From Marivirga lumbricoides (lineage in GTDB: Bacteria; Bacteroidota; Bacteroidia; Cytophagales; Cyclobacteriaceae), in the NCBI RefSeq assembly GCF_014636295.1, contig NZ_BMEC01000004.1:209926-273925 (forward strand): a stretch of DNA of 64,000 nucleotides, given 5' to 3'. Both the position numbers and the translations under genes were made by a program. Below the pieces are notes generated by a model. It was not told the DNA's origin. It saw only the letters and a program-made list of their open reading frames with translations, and searched no databases. Numbering within the stretch: the first letter of the stretch is position 1; every line of letters starts with the position of its first letter. Shown here in pieces: positions 1-9,516 of the stretch.

Positions 1-798
1 GCTTACTGTGTTTTTGAACACTTTCCTTCTTATGTTCATAGTGTGAGGTATTGAGCTTGAGGAGTCATTAGCTGCAAAATTCTGTCCAACTGTGGAAAAT
101 ATCCCCCCTTCTTCTTCAGTAAATACCTTTAAAATGGAGGTGGTATCAAAAGTAAAATTATTTGGGAATTGCTTAATAGGGTTAATTTTATTTGTATTCT
201 CATTACTGGTGCTTAATTGAGATTCCGTATAAATTTGAACAATCTCATTTATCCGTCCATCCTGTTCAACTATTCCTCCAAAAATGATCTGACTGTCATT
301 CTCCAGAAATATGAAATCATTCATTTTCATCGCATAAGATGATGCATTAGTTAGTAATAAGGTAGAAATATTTTCTGCACTTATTATATCATTTTCACTG
401 AGCAATTGATTACTGATTTTGAATAAAAAGCTTTCATAATTGTTGCTTTCAGCAGAAAGCCTTCGCGTTCCTAAAATATAGATCTGGTTATCCAAAATCT
501 TTAAAGTAACACCCTTATCATAAAATTCAGGAATACTGATTAGAGTAGTATTTTCCTCATAACCATTTTCATCTGTACTAATCAGGTATAAATCGGAGTC
601 GGTGCCTAGCTTACTATTAGCTAAGATAATGTAGCCAGAGCCTTCGCTTTTTGAAGAAAAATCTACTGCTTCCAAATCAGCTTCACCATAAAAAATCTTA
701 TAATATTCGGAACTCTGAGGATCTAAATTATCATCACTACAATCGGATAAACAGATTATTAGAAGTAAAAGAACGATATGTCGAATGAATTTATACAC
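1..798 (-). CDS. Partial lipoprotein, unknown function (3' end outside window)
   Basis: An open frame of 266 codons runs without a stop from a GTG at 798-796 to the left window edge. It begins 2 nt after the stop of the outer-membrane protein gene at 801-1838, so it is the last visible gene of the six-gene minus-strand operon. The N-terminus has a hydrophobic stretch (VLLLLIICLSDC) ending in Cys followed by Ser-Asp-Asp, as in Bacteroidota surface lipoproteins; the -1 Asp before Cys is atypical. The rest is beta-rich, with pieces such as LYLISTDENG and NQIYILGTRRL that suggest a propeller-like fold. I do not recognise a named family. Position suggests an envelope partner of the OM barrel. The GTG start is chosen from the signal sequence and the spacing. 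Confidence 0.72.
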   Translation of the reverse strand, partial: MYKFIRHIVLLLLIICLSDCSDDNLDPQSSEYYKIFYGEADLEAVDFSSKSEGSGYIILANSKLGTDSDLYLISTDENGYEENTTLISIPEFYDKGVTLKILDNQIYILGTRRLSAESNNYESFLFKISNQLLSENDIISAENISTLLLTNASSYAMKMNDFIFLENDSQIIFGGIVEQDGRINEIVQIYTESQLSTSNENTNKINPIKQFPNNFTFDTTSILKVFTEEEGGIFSTVGQNFAANDSSSSIPHTMNIRRKVFKNTVS

Positions 799-800
799 TA

Positions 801-1838
801 TTACTTAAAGTTAAAGAAAGGCACGTTATAAGAAAGTGTCAATTGAAGTACGAGGTTGTTGTAATCATTATCAACAGTTTCTCCTGCATTACCAATAGTT
901 CTCGAAAATCTATAAGAAGGGTTAGCATAGGTTGTATGGTTCAGAAAATACTTGGTAGCGCCTAATTTAACTTCTCCATAGTGCTCCCCCAGCTTAATCA
1001 TTGTACCAACAAATAAATCGAATCCGAAATTATAGTTTCTCCTGAATTCATTCATCTCAATACGATCTATTATGGTGCTGTTTACGGAAGTTGAATTTTC
1101 TGACAAATACTCACTGAAAAAGCTGTTCAGGTTATAGCGTCCATTTATTCCATATTCTACAAAAGGCTTCCAGTAATAGTAATTTATTACATTTCTTGCT
1201 GAAAATTGAAGATTTATGCCACTATTATTTGAGAGATAGGTAATGTTAACTGTACTTGTATCTTTAAGATTTTTAGTTTCTTCAATGTATTTGAACCTTT
1301 GCTTTTGAAAGCCTACTTCTGCTTTTAGCCATAGTTTATCCAACAGAGGAAGAATAAATTGTGCGCCTGTCTGGTAAGAAAATAGCGGCTTATAATTAAA
1401 ATTTAATGATCCTTCCACTGTTTCTGTAGTATATGTGTTAAGAATTTGTGTAGTATTATAATTTATTCCTGCATTAACCCCAATAAAATAAATGGGATCT
1501 GTATCAATTTTTTTATAAAGTGAATATAGTTCCGGGGGATCAACATTTTGGATTACCTGAAAGTCGGTCTTAATGTTTAATAATTTGATGATTGTCTCCC
1601 TGGCCTTTTCTAATTGATTGATATTAAGATAGGTTAGGGTGAGTAGTCTGTAAGCATCAACTTTTTCAGCTTTTGAAAAACCACTTTCAAGGCACTTAGT
1701 CAATTTACCTGGGATAGCGTACAAATTACCATTATTATAATCAGCTTTTGCCTCGGTCAAATTTTGATCGCAATTCTCCTGAGCAATGGCTATTAAAGCG
1801 CTTAATATAAATAATATGGTAAAGAGGTTCTTTTTCAT
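801..1838 (-). CDS. Outer-membrane beta-barrel protein with TPR-like N-terminus
   Basis: 345 aa. A Sec signal peptide ends near AIAQ (residues 1-20). Residues about 25-110 are helical and TPR-like (paired helices such as AYRLLTLTYLNINQLEKARE). From about 115 onward the protein is alternating and aromatic-rich in the manner of an 8-to-10-strand outer-membrane barrel (PorT/porin-like), with terminal strands ending in YNVPFFNFK. The ATG overlaps the stop of the nSTAND NTPase gene by 4 nt (ATGA), so the two are translationally coupled. By context it would be the outer-membrane element of the operon and may contact the periplasmic propellers encoded upstream. The barrel call rests on composition and pattern only. 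Confidence 0.75.
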   Translation of the reverse strand: MKKNLFTILFILSALIAIAQENCDQNLTEAKADYNNGNLYAIPGKLTKCLESGFSKAEKVDAYRLLTLTYLNINQLEKARETIIKLLNIKTDFQVIQNVDPPELYSLYKKIDTDPIYFIGVNAGINYNTTQILNTYTTETVEGSLNFNYKPLFSYQTGAQFILPLLDKLWLKAEVGFQKQRFKYIEETKNLKDTSTVNITYLSNNSGINLQFSARNVINYYYWKPFVEYGINGRYNLNSFFSEYLSENSTSVNSTIIDRIEMNEFRRNYNFGFDLFVGTMIKLGEHYGEVKLGATKYFLNHTTYANPSYRFSRTIGNAGETVDNDYNNLVLQLTLSYNVPFFNFK

Positions 1839-4800
1839 CTTATATTATTCACAAAAACACTTTCTGTCATTATAGGATCGTAATCAATTTCGTCCCCTAT
1901 ATACCTGTCCCATTCTTCTCTGGTAATATCCCTTTTCATTTTTTCTTTTAGGGTTTGCGCCAATAACCTACTTTTTATAGGATAAAGCCTGAAAACCTGA
2001 TCTTTACAGCCTGCAAATATATAAGATTCATTAAGTAAGGCTATAGCATTAACCCATGAGCCAGACTCACTAATAATCATTGGAAACTCTTCTACATTGT
2101 TGAGATTCCAGAGCCTTATGATTCCTTTCTTGCTAGCAGAAATGATTTGATTTTCAGTAACATTAAATGTTAAGTCTGTCATTATTTCACCATCACTACC
2201 TCTTAATATTGTTGGCTGCTGTGTTTCTAAATCTTTATTCAATTCATACAAAGTAACTATACCTGAATTATCTCCTGCTGCAATTTTATTGTTTCCTACT
2301 GCCAATGAATGAATGTATTTACCATTTGCTTTATTAATTTTTTTAAATAATCTCTTTTCCTGAAGATCCCACAACTCAATTTCCCCTTTATTATTACCAG
2401 ACACCAACATGTTGTCAGTTAGCATTTCAATATCATAAATTCTACTATCCGTTTTAAGGTGAGGCTTAAGTTTATTGTTGGTGAATTGATAGATAATGCT
2501 GTCAGCAGCAGATAGATAAAAATCTGTACTATTAGCTTTAAATACAACATCGAAAGCATATGTTTGAGGTAAAAGATGTTTTTCTATTGTGCGAATCCTG
2601 CTTCCTACATGTATTACATAAAAATCCGGTCCATCGGTAAGTGCTACTAATATTTGATTTGCGTCATCTACAAATATTTTCTTTACAAAAACACCGGGCT
2701 CATCAAAAATAACCATGCTTCGGGTAGAAACTTTATCCTCTACATCCCATGCGTTAATTCTACCGGAAATGCCTGTTGTATATAAATATTTGCCTTGTAC
2801 AAATTGCAATGATCTTACATCAGTTGAGTTACTTCTGAAAGCATTAAAGTAATTTGGATCAAAAGCTTTAACCGCATAGAATAGGCCGTTATATATATCA
2901 TTATTACTGTCATAACCAGCGTTGATTTCATTAAACTTATAGCCGTAGTAGGCCAAAATAGCCTTTAAAGTGTCGTCTTCCTGCTGTTGTTGAGATTTTA
3001 CTGCCAATTTTTGAGCCAGCTCTCTCATACGGAATGCCTGTGTTACTTTTTGAGACTCTAGCAGCAAATTGTTTTTACGAATGGTTTCTTCACTTGCCTC
3101 CTGAGCTTCTAACCTTGCTTTAAGTGCCTCTTCAAAATTCATTTGCGCTTCAAAACGTGCATCTGTGGCAATATTTCTTTCTTCTTGAGCTATAAGGTAG
3201 TTATAATCGGCTTGTCTTTTCTCTCTATTGGCTCTATCAGCTTCTTTGTTGGCTTCAACTTTCTGCTGCTGAGCTCTTAACTCATTTTCCTTGGCAATTC
3301 GAGCATTTAAAATAGCTTTTTCAGAACTTTCCAATGCTATTTCTTTTTGTCTTTCTGCAATAGTTCGTTGGTTGTAAGCAAAGAATAGCAATATTACAGA
3401 AAGAATAGCCGCTGTGCCCAAAACGTAAGCTACTATCCTTGAACGTTTTAATCGCTTTTTTTGTAGAAGCTCTTTCGTTCTGATTTCTCTTACATATGCA
3501 CTTTCACTTCGGTCCAGAAATGTGATTACAGCTTCAAAGGCATTATCGTATTGCAAGGCCCACTTTAAAGTAGGTTTTGTTTTATTCCTCCATTCTGTGG
3601 CAAGCTGTAAATCGGGTGGTCTCCATAGAGTAGTACTTCCTTGCTGGTAGTCATTTGCTGCTTTAGCTAATCTTAAATAAATCTGTGCAGATTCGGACTC
3701 TTCCTGCACCCAGTTTCTTAGTCTGTACCATACCCTCATTAAAGCTTCATGGCTTATATCTATAACAGAAGCTGAATGAATAGCAAATTCTTCCCTGGGG
3801 GTTAAAAGTGCCCGGCCCTTTATCCTAAACTTATCAATAATTGGAATTAATGTAGCTTCTTCTTCGTCAACAATCTGAGCTATCTGGTGTAGTGGCGTAG
3901 GTCTTCTAATCCCATCATTATCACTTCTTTTCTCTGTAATTGTTTTAAAGAGTTTTTCACAGATAAGCTGTTGCTCTTCGTCTAATTCGTAGAAAGCTTC
4001 ATCAGCATGCCTTGAAAGTGCTTCATTTACGCCACCTATGGCTTCATAATGAATAAAATCAATGGTTTCATCATTAGTTATGTTAGAAAGCTTCCAATAA
4101 TCCCACGTACGCATAAGTGCATGCTGAAGTACAGGTAGCTGATCGGGTCTGTCGCCCATATCATTTAAGAGGCGCTGAACCAATCTGTTGGAAATTTTCC
4201 CTTCCCCAACAGCAACAGGACCTGTTATAACCAGTTTTTTTTGCTCGCGCGTCATTTGTGGTATCAGGTAATGGCTGTCATTTATCTTATTGGTTAGTGC
4301 CGGAAACTGCTCACAATCCCCCAGAAAATCTGATCTCATCGAGAGCGCCACATAAATAGGAACCTCTGTTTGCTCAACAGCTTCTAAAATCAGATTTACA
4401 TAAGCAAGTGACTCATTTAGGTTTTTGACAGATCCTGATTTTCTGAACCTGAAAATTTCTTCAAACTGGTCAAGATAAATTAATAGGTTTTTGCCTTTCA
4501 GATATTGATTTAACTTATAAAGCTCTGAAATTCCTTTTGTACTTTTCTTTAATACAGCTTCAAAAAAATGATTATTAATTAAGGATTCAACGTGAGAAAA
4601 AGCCTTGTCTTTACTTTTAGATTCAAGATGAACTTTGAAGCCTTTAGCTAAATTTTTAAGTGGATCCAGGCCCGGCTTTGCAGTAATTATTTCCCAGTTA
4701 TTGCCTGCCTTATTTATAAAACCGGCATATAGGGTAGGTATAACCCCGGAAAACATCAATGATGATTTGCCTGTACCCGAAGAACCTAAAATATTAACAA

Positions 4801-4936
4801 ACCTGTTTTTTTCCAGAATTGAAAGCACCTCATCACTTTGTCCTTCTCTTCCGAAATATAGATAGCTTTCATCTACGCCAAAAGGGCGTAAACCCGGAAA
4901 AGGATTGAAAAAAGAATCTAAAGGTGTATTAGTCAC
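1835..4936 (-). CDS. nSTAND1-type NTPase with TM helix, coiled coil and WD40-like propeller
   Basis: 1033 aa. It opens with the nSTAND1 signature FPGLRPF (13-19) and YFGRE, followed by a P-loop GSSGTGKSS (51-59) and Walker B LLIYLDQFEEIF near 150. The STAND domain and its helical arm run to about residue 480. A run of basic residues (KKRLKRSR) precedes one TM helix at about 500-520. By the positive-inside rule this puts the NTPase in the cytoplasm and everything after it in the periplasm. Then come a long Ala/Glu/Arg coiled coil (about 525-650) and a WD40-like propeller (about 690-985; blades such as GEIELWDLQEKRL and GIIRLWNLNNVEE). STAND NTPases act as nucleotide switches that oligomerise on signal. 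It lies 6 nt downstream of the TIR-like gene, a pairing typical of this family. Role inferred: signal-gated switch coupled to the envelope. Confidence 0.88.
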   Translation of the reverse strand: MTNTPLDSFFNPFPGLRPFGVDESYLYFGREGQSDEVLSILEKNRFVNILGSSGTGKSSLMFSGVIPTLYAGFINKAGNNWEIITAKPGLDPLKNLAKGFKVHLESKSKDKAFSHVESLINNHFFEAVLKKSTKGISELYKLNQYLKGKNLLIYLDQFEEIFRFRKSGSVKNLNESLAYVNLILEAVEQTEVPIYVALSMRSDFLGDCEQFPALTNKINDSHYLIPQMTREQKKLVITGPVAVGEGKISNRLVQRLLNDMGDRPDQLPVLQHALMRTWDYWKLSNITNDETIDFIHYEAIGGVNEALSRHADEAFYELDEEQQLICEKLFKTITEKRSDNDGIRRPTPLHQIAQIVDEEEATLIPIIDKFRIKGRALLTPREEFAIHSASVIDISHEALMRVWYRLRNWVQEESESAQIYLRLAKAANDYQQGSTTLWRPPDLQLATEWRNKTKPTLKWALQYDNAFEAVITFLDRSESAYVREIRTKELLQKKRLKRSRIVAYVLGTAAILSVILLFFAYNQRTIAERQKEIALESSEKAILNARIAKENELRAQQQKVEANKEADRANREKRQADYNYLIAQEERNIATDARFEAQMNFEEALKARLEAQEASEETIRKNNLLLESQKVTQAFRMRELAQKLAVKSQQQQEDDTLKAILAYYGYKFNEINAGYDSNNDIYNGLFYAVKAFDPNYFNAFRSNSTDVRSLQFVQGKYLYTTGISGRINAWDVEDKVSTRSMVIFDEPGVFVKKIFVDDANQILVALTDGPDFYVIHVGSRIRTIEKHLLPQTYAFDVVFKANSTDFYLSAADSIIYQFTNNKLKPHLKTDSRIYDIEMLTDNMLVSGNNKGEIELWDLQEKRLFKKINKANGKYIHSLAVGNNKIAAGDNSGIVTLYELNKDLETQQPTILRGSDGEIMTDLTFNVTENQIISASKKGIIRLWNLNNVEEFPMIISESGSWVNAIALLNESYIFAGCKDQVFRLYPIKSRLLAQTLKEKMKRDITREEWDRYIGDEIDYDPIMTESVFVNNIR

Positions 4937-4942
4937 TATCTG

Positions 4943-6307
4943 TTAAATTTCCTTTAAGTAATGTACTATTTCTTTTGGTTCTTTGATTTGTATAATGAAA
5001 AAATTTTCTTCAACGTAATTGTTGGGGAGAGAAGTATTATGCCCTAGTATATATTTTCTTTTGATTATTTTTTTTCTATTAAACCCCGGTGCTTTCCTAA
5101 TTTCAGCAACCATAGATTTTAACCATTCTTGATTCTCATTTAAATGCAAAATAATGAAATAATCAGCATTTTTTAACAAATTGTAATGTTGTTCTCTATA
5201 TTCTGTAACATTTTCTACATTATTCAGCAAATGAATATGAAATTTATCTTTTAAATCAAAATCCTCGTGAAGCTGACTTACCAGCTCTTTTTCCAATTTT
5301 ACATCTGATAATATATAAACTGACTCTAAATTTTCCGGTGATTCCTCCTGATTTTGAGGATTACTTAAAAGCTTTTCTTTGAGAATAGATTTAAATTCTT
5401 CTATAGGTGATTCTACTGCTTCAATATTTTTATAAGGCTTTAGCTGAACTTTCAATTCATTGTATTTCGCTTTTTTCTCTGGCTTTAGAGCTTCCTGAGG
5501 GCTAAACCAAATAAATCTTTTTTGCTCTGCTAGCTTATTGAATGCCTTGTCTCTTGCTTCGTTATTAAGATCAAGGAACTCATCTGGAAAATGTAGTGAT
5601 ACATCACATTTTTTCATAAAGAAAAGTTCTGAATCATCCATGTAATTGGCTTCAATTGAGAAATCTTCGTCAGGGTAAATTTGTGCATTAAATGCTTTCA
5701 GTTCCCTTTTTATACTGTTTCTCTCATTAAAATACTCATCACTTTTATTAGAAATAAACACCTTGTGTTCAAATTCTTCTTTGTTTTGTTCAAATATTCT
5801 AAAAGTATCATTGATAATGTCAGCCATTATCATCCAATACTTACTATTCTCCTGAAATTCATTCCAGCCTTCATAGGTTTCATACTCTATTTCATTTCTA
5901 TTATTTATGTCATAAAATCTATAGTAGGTAGGCGTTGATAAGGAAAGAGGCAGTTCTTCAATTTTTACAGGTGCTTTAAAAACTTTCTTTACCTTAAAAT
6001 TAATATAGGGGATATCAAAATTAAATGAAGTTTCTAAGGTAGTGGCATCCTGGTTGATGTTTGAAGAAAAAACAAAGGCAGGGGAGAGGATATAGATAAC
6101 TAAGTCAGAGGTATCAAAGTCTTCAGCGGTTATCAGTTCGGTTTCATTTTTATAAACTATTTGTATCTCTGAATTTATTTGGTAATTGAGTGCAGTTTTT
6201 AAAATTTTAGCAAAATAATCTACCCATCCTGAATCTTGTCCGGAAGTTGGGATGTTGTCATTTTGAGTGAATTTTATGATAATGCGATATGTATCTTTAT
6301 ATTTCAA
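4943..6307 (-). CDS. TIR-like three-module protein partnered with nSTAND NTPase
   Basis: 454 aa, no signal peptide or TM segment, so cytoplasmic. Three TIR-fold-like modules can be read. Module 1 (about 5-150) has GWVDYFAKIL, then SDLVIYILSPAF and a late YYRFYDI. Module 2 (about 181-315) resembles DUF4062/TIR segments: HKVFISNKSDEYFNERNSIK, then KKCDVSLHFPDEF and FIWFSP. Module 3 (about 328-454) has SVYILSDVK, then YREQHYNLLKNADYFIILHL. This layout matches the Toll/interleukin-receptor-like proteins that sit next to nSTAND1 NTPases. The usual S-x-W-C-x-x-E catalytic segment of NAD-cleaving TIRs is not clearly present, so it may be a scaffold rather than an NADase. The start overlaps the end of the phosphatase gene by 4 nt. 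Confidence 0.72.
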   Translation of the reverse strand: MKYKDTYRIIIKFTQNDNIPTSGQDSGWVDYFAKILKTALNYQINSEIQIVYKNETELITAEDFDTSDLVIYILSPAFVFSSNINQDATTLETSFNFDIPYINFKVKKVFKAPVKIEELPLSLSTPTYYRFYDINNRNEIEYETYEGWNEFQENSKYWMIMADIINDTFRIFEQNKEEFEHKVFISNKSDEYFNERNSIKRELKAFNAQIYPDEDFSIEANYMDDSELFFMKKCDVSLHFPDEFLDLNNEARDKAFNKLAEQKRFIWFSPQEALKPEKKAKYNELKVQLKPYKNIEAVESPIEEFKSILKEKLLSNPQNQEESPENLESVYILSDVKLEKELVSQLHEDFDLKDKFHIHLLNNVENVTEYREQHYNLLKNADYFIILHLNENQEWLKSMVAEIRKAPGFNRKKIIKRKYILGHNTSLPNNYVEENFFIIQIKEPKEIVHYLKEI

Positions 6308-9300
6308 AATTTAAAGCCAATTATTAGTATATCATCTGTTTGAGGATAATCTCCTTTCCAATTTTCCATTGTTTCATAAAGTTGGGATTTCTGCTCTAAT
6401 ATAGGTTCATCGTGGATTCTGGCGAGAAGCTCCTTAAAATTGCTTGTAAGGAATTTGAATCCTTTTTCACCTCCAAATTGATCCTGATAACCATCTGAAA
6501 AAAGGAAAAAGCTCCTTTTAATATTATCTGAACAGTCGATAACATGGGTTTGGAAATTCCTTTCATCCCCCCTTTGTTGTCCACCAATAGCATGTTTATC
6601 TCCTCTAATTCTAATAAGCTCCCCGTTTTCAACATACATTAAAGGGTTTTTGGCTCCTGCAAATTCAATCTGCCGAGTGTTTTTATTGATAGTTACAAGC
6701 GACATATCCATTCCATCATTCACTTGGGTTTCATTTTGCCTTAAGTTGCTGATGATATCTGCATTTAACTCATTTAAAATATCTCCTGGCTTATAAATTT
6801 TTTTAAGTTTCGTTATGTTGTTCAATAAATTTATACCTACCACACTAACAATTGCTCCCGGTACACCATGGCCTGTGCAATCTACAGCTGCAAGAATTAG
6901 AAGTTCTTCTCCTTTTTCATTGAATACTTTGTTAAACCAATAAAAATCACCACTTACAACATCCCTCGGCATAAAGTAAACAAAGCTCTCATCAATGGCT
7001 TTTTTAATTTCCACTTCAGTGCTCATAAGAGCATTCTGGATTCTCTGTGCATAGTTTATACTTGCTTTCAGCTTGCTACTTGTTTCTTCTAATAAATCTT
7101 TCTGTTTTTTAATTTGCTCATTTGTTAGAGAAAGCTCGTATTTTTGAGATTCTATCTGTTTGTTTTTCTTCTCAAGTTCACTTTTTTGGGAAGTGATCAA
7201 GTCATTCAACTGCTTTAATCTTTCAGACTTTAATATTTGCAAATGAGATTTTCGTTCAAGGTCTTCCAGTTCCTTATCTAATTTTTCATGAAGCTCTTTA
7301 GTTCTGCTATCTTTATAATTATTAATTGTTCGGAAGCCTATGAACCCCAATAGTATAACTGACAAAAATGCTGTGACATAAAACCAACCTCTTTGCCAGA
7401 ATGGAGGATTAACAGTTATCTTAACCTTTTCAACCTTGTTGCTTCTTAAACCTGCTGCTGACACTGCCTGGATTTCTATCGTATTAGTTCCGGCTTTCAA
7501 ATTTGATAAAATAATGCTACCCTCTTCATTGAGCTTTTTCCACTCATTACCCTCATTTATATTTCTGTATTCAACAAATGATTTTCTTGAAGGGGAGTGA
7601 GTAATTAAAAGAGTACTAATCCAAATTTCATTTTTGGAACTAAGATTTAAATTTTCGCTAAGCAGGTTTATCGTGTCTAATGGCGAACCGAAGTCATCAT
7701 AAACCAGTGCTCGGGCTTTATCTATCATAATTCCTGGTGCTACAAATAAAGGATTATCCAGCAGAGGGTTGTATATGGTGATTTTTTCCTGACTATTAAA
7801 CCAAATTTGCTCATTTTCTAATTCAATAGTATTAGAAAAATAGCTGCTGGCAATATGGTGATGCTCACCATAAAATTTAACTTCACCTGTAATTAATTTA
7901 TTACCTTCCTTAGCTAATCGAATTTTAATGATAGCATTGCTGGCAGATAGCCAGAGGTTAAAATTGCTATCTTCATAAATATTAAAAATTAAAGAATTAT
8001 TCAATTCTTTATCAAGGTTATTGTTTAAAGGTATCACCTGTCCATTTTTCTGTAATAGCTTTATATTGGTATCAGAGAAATACCATAAACCTAAGGATGA
8101 TGATCTCAGGTTTTCTACTTGAAGAGTGTCAGCTAATTTAATCGCTGTTGGTTTAAGGGTAGCACTACTATCTACTACACTCACCTCGTTATTCTCATGA
8201 ACTATGTAAACGTTGTTTTTAGAAGAGATAAGTGTTTTTACATGACTTTCCAGCGGGAAATTTTTAGAAATATTAAGATCTTTATCTAAGAGATGTAATC
8301 TTTTTTCTTTATCTAAAGCCAGAAATCCATTTCCATTGAGGTAGGTGAAATGTTGAAAATCAATACTTATAGTAGTTCTTTTAGCAGTATTATCTTTGCT
8401 ATTCCATCGGTATAAATATTTATTGTTAATGATTATAAACCATTGATTGTCTGCATAAAATGATGAAGCACTTCTGATTTTATCACTTAAATTAAATCGA
8501 TAGATAGTAGGAGTGAAGCTTAAACTATATTCTACAAATTCCCCCTGTTTTATTAAAAGAGCTGAGTTTTCTTTATTAAATAAAGCAAGTACATTTTGTT
8601 GATTTAATTGCAAAAACGGCTGGTTTTGCATAACCTTTGAAAGCCCGTTTCTACCCATTAGCCAAATATTTCCTTCAGCATCTTTTTGAATTTTATTAAC
8701 ATTATAAGGTTTAAGGCCATTGGCATTACTAATCTCATTAAGAAAGATACCATCAAATTGAAAAATTTTATTGTTCGCAGTGGCTATCCAGATGTTTCCT
8801 AAATCTGAATAAAAGAAATTTTTCGCCACATCATTTTTTAGGTCTACTCTTCTTACTACTACATTTTGATCATATAAATAAACTGCACTTTTATCGAGTA
8901 TGAGAAGGGTGCTGTCATTTATTTGCTTCAAACTTTTTACATCAATAAATGAACCGTAACTGTCAGCCACTTCACCATTTTTAATAGTGTAAAGTCCTTT
9001 TTTTGTTCCAACTGTAATATCATTCTCACCAATAGAAAATGCTTGTAGTAAGTCGGAATCATTTTTATAAATTGTATGGAGGCTATTCTTCTCAATATTA
9101 AAACCATATAACTCTTTGCCCGATATAAAGTAAAGTGATTGATCAACTAGTTGAATCTCACTTACACTTTTCTTGAAAAGAGGAACTAAGGAGTCTTGTT
9201 GAATATAGTAGCGATTTATACCTTCATTATCTTGAAGAAGTAAACTTTCATTGTAATAGAATATAGCTTTGATTGAGGTATGGTCTATGTTTTTACTTAT

Positions 9301-9516
9301 AAATAACTGCTTAAAGTTATCACCGTTATGTGTTATTATGCCTTCGTCAGTCGCAAAGTAAAGTACCAGGTTACTATCCTGAGCCATTCCATAAAATTCA
9401 GTTTTTCCCAGGCATTCCGCATTAGAGTAATTACTAATATCTAATACCTGAGCATTGCCCATCTTCGGACAACAGAAAGAGAATAAAACTACTATATAAA
9501 TTAATATATTTTTCAA
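6304..9516 (-). CDS. Propeller/Y_Y_Y receptor with cytoplasmic SpoIIE-type PP2C phosphatase
   Basis: 1070 aa. A signal peptide (1-23, ending GNAQ) is followed by two-component-regulator-type propeller repeats in the periplasm (GNIWIATANNKIFQF, GNIWLMGRNGLSKV). A Y_Y_Y-like Ig domain lies at about 640-700, a TM helix (GWFYVTAFLSVILLGFIGF) at about 709-730, a long coiled coil at 735-835, and a SpoIIE/PP2C Ser/Thr phosphatase at about 845-1070. Phosphatase landmarks are MPRDVVSGDFYWF, VDCTGHGVPGA, FSDGYQDQFGG and the terminal TDDILIIGF, which contain the metal-binding Asp residues, so it looks catalytically intact. The architecture is that of a hybrid receptor in which the histidine kinase is replaced by a phosphatase. 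The likely substrate is a Ser/Thr-phosphorylated regulator; the SiaC-like protein divergently encoded at 12210 is the obvious candidate. Both ends overlap neighbours by 4 nt. Confidence 0.9.
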   Translation of the reverse strand: MKNILIYIVVLFSFCCPKMGNAQVLDISNYSNAECLGKTEFYGMAQDSNLVLYFATDEGIITHNGDNFKQLFISKNIDHTSIKAIFYYNESLLLQDNEGINRYYIQQDSLVPLFKKSVSEIQLVDQSLYFISGKELYGFNIEKNSLHTIYKNDSDLLQAFSIGENDITVGTKKGLYTIKNGEVADSYGSFIDVKSLKQINDSTLLILDKSAVYLYDQNVVVRRVDLKNDVAKNFFYSDLGNIWIATANNKIFQFDGIFLNEISNANGLKPYNVNKIQKDAEGNIWLMGRNGLSKVMQNQPFLQLNQQNVLALFNKENSALLIKQGEFVEYSLSFTPTIYRFNLSDKIRSASSFYADNQWFIIINNKYLYRWNSKDNTAKRTTISIDFQHFTYLNGNGFLALDKEKRLHLLDKDLNISKNFPLESHVKTLISSKNNVYIVHENNEVSVVDSSATLKPTAIKLADTLQVENLRSSSLGLWYFSDTNIKLLQKNGQVIPLNNNLDKELNNSLIFNIYEDSNFNLWLSASNAIIKIRLAKEGNKLITGEVKFYGEHHHIASSYFSNTIELENEQIWFNSQEKITIYNPLLDNPLFVAPGIMIDKARALVYDDFGSPLDTINLLSENLNLSSKNEIWISTLLITHSPSRKSFVEYRNINEGNEWKKLNEEGSIILSNLKAGTNTIEIQAVSAAGLRSNKVEKVKITVNPPFWQRGWFYVTAFLSVILLGFIGFRTINNYKDSRTKELHEKLDKELEDLERKSHLQILKSERLKQLNDLITSQKSELEKKNKQIESQKYELSLTNEQIKKQKDLLEETSSKLKASINYAQRIQNALMSTEVEIKKAIDESFVYFMPRDVVSGDFYWFNKVFNEKGEELLILAAVDCTGHGVPGAIVSVVGINLLNNITKLKKIYKPGDILNELNADIISNLRQNETQVNDGMDMSLVTINKNTRQIEFAGAKNPLMYVENGELIRIRGDKHAIGGQQRGDERNFQTHVIDCSDNIKRSFFLFSDGYQDQFGGEKGFKFLTSNFKELLARIHDEPILEQKSQLYETMENWKGDYPQTDDILIIGFKF

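Noticed and set aside
4635-4865. Plus-strand open frame of 76 codons inside the nSTAND NTPase gene
   Set aside because: Antisense to a well-supported P-loop domain, with no independent coding signs.
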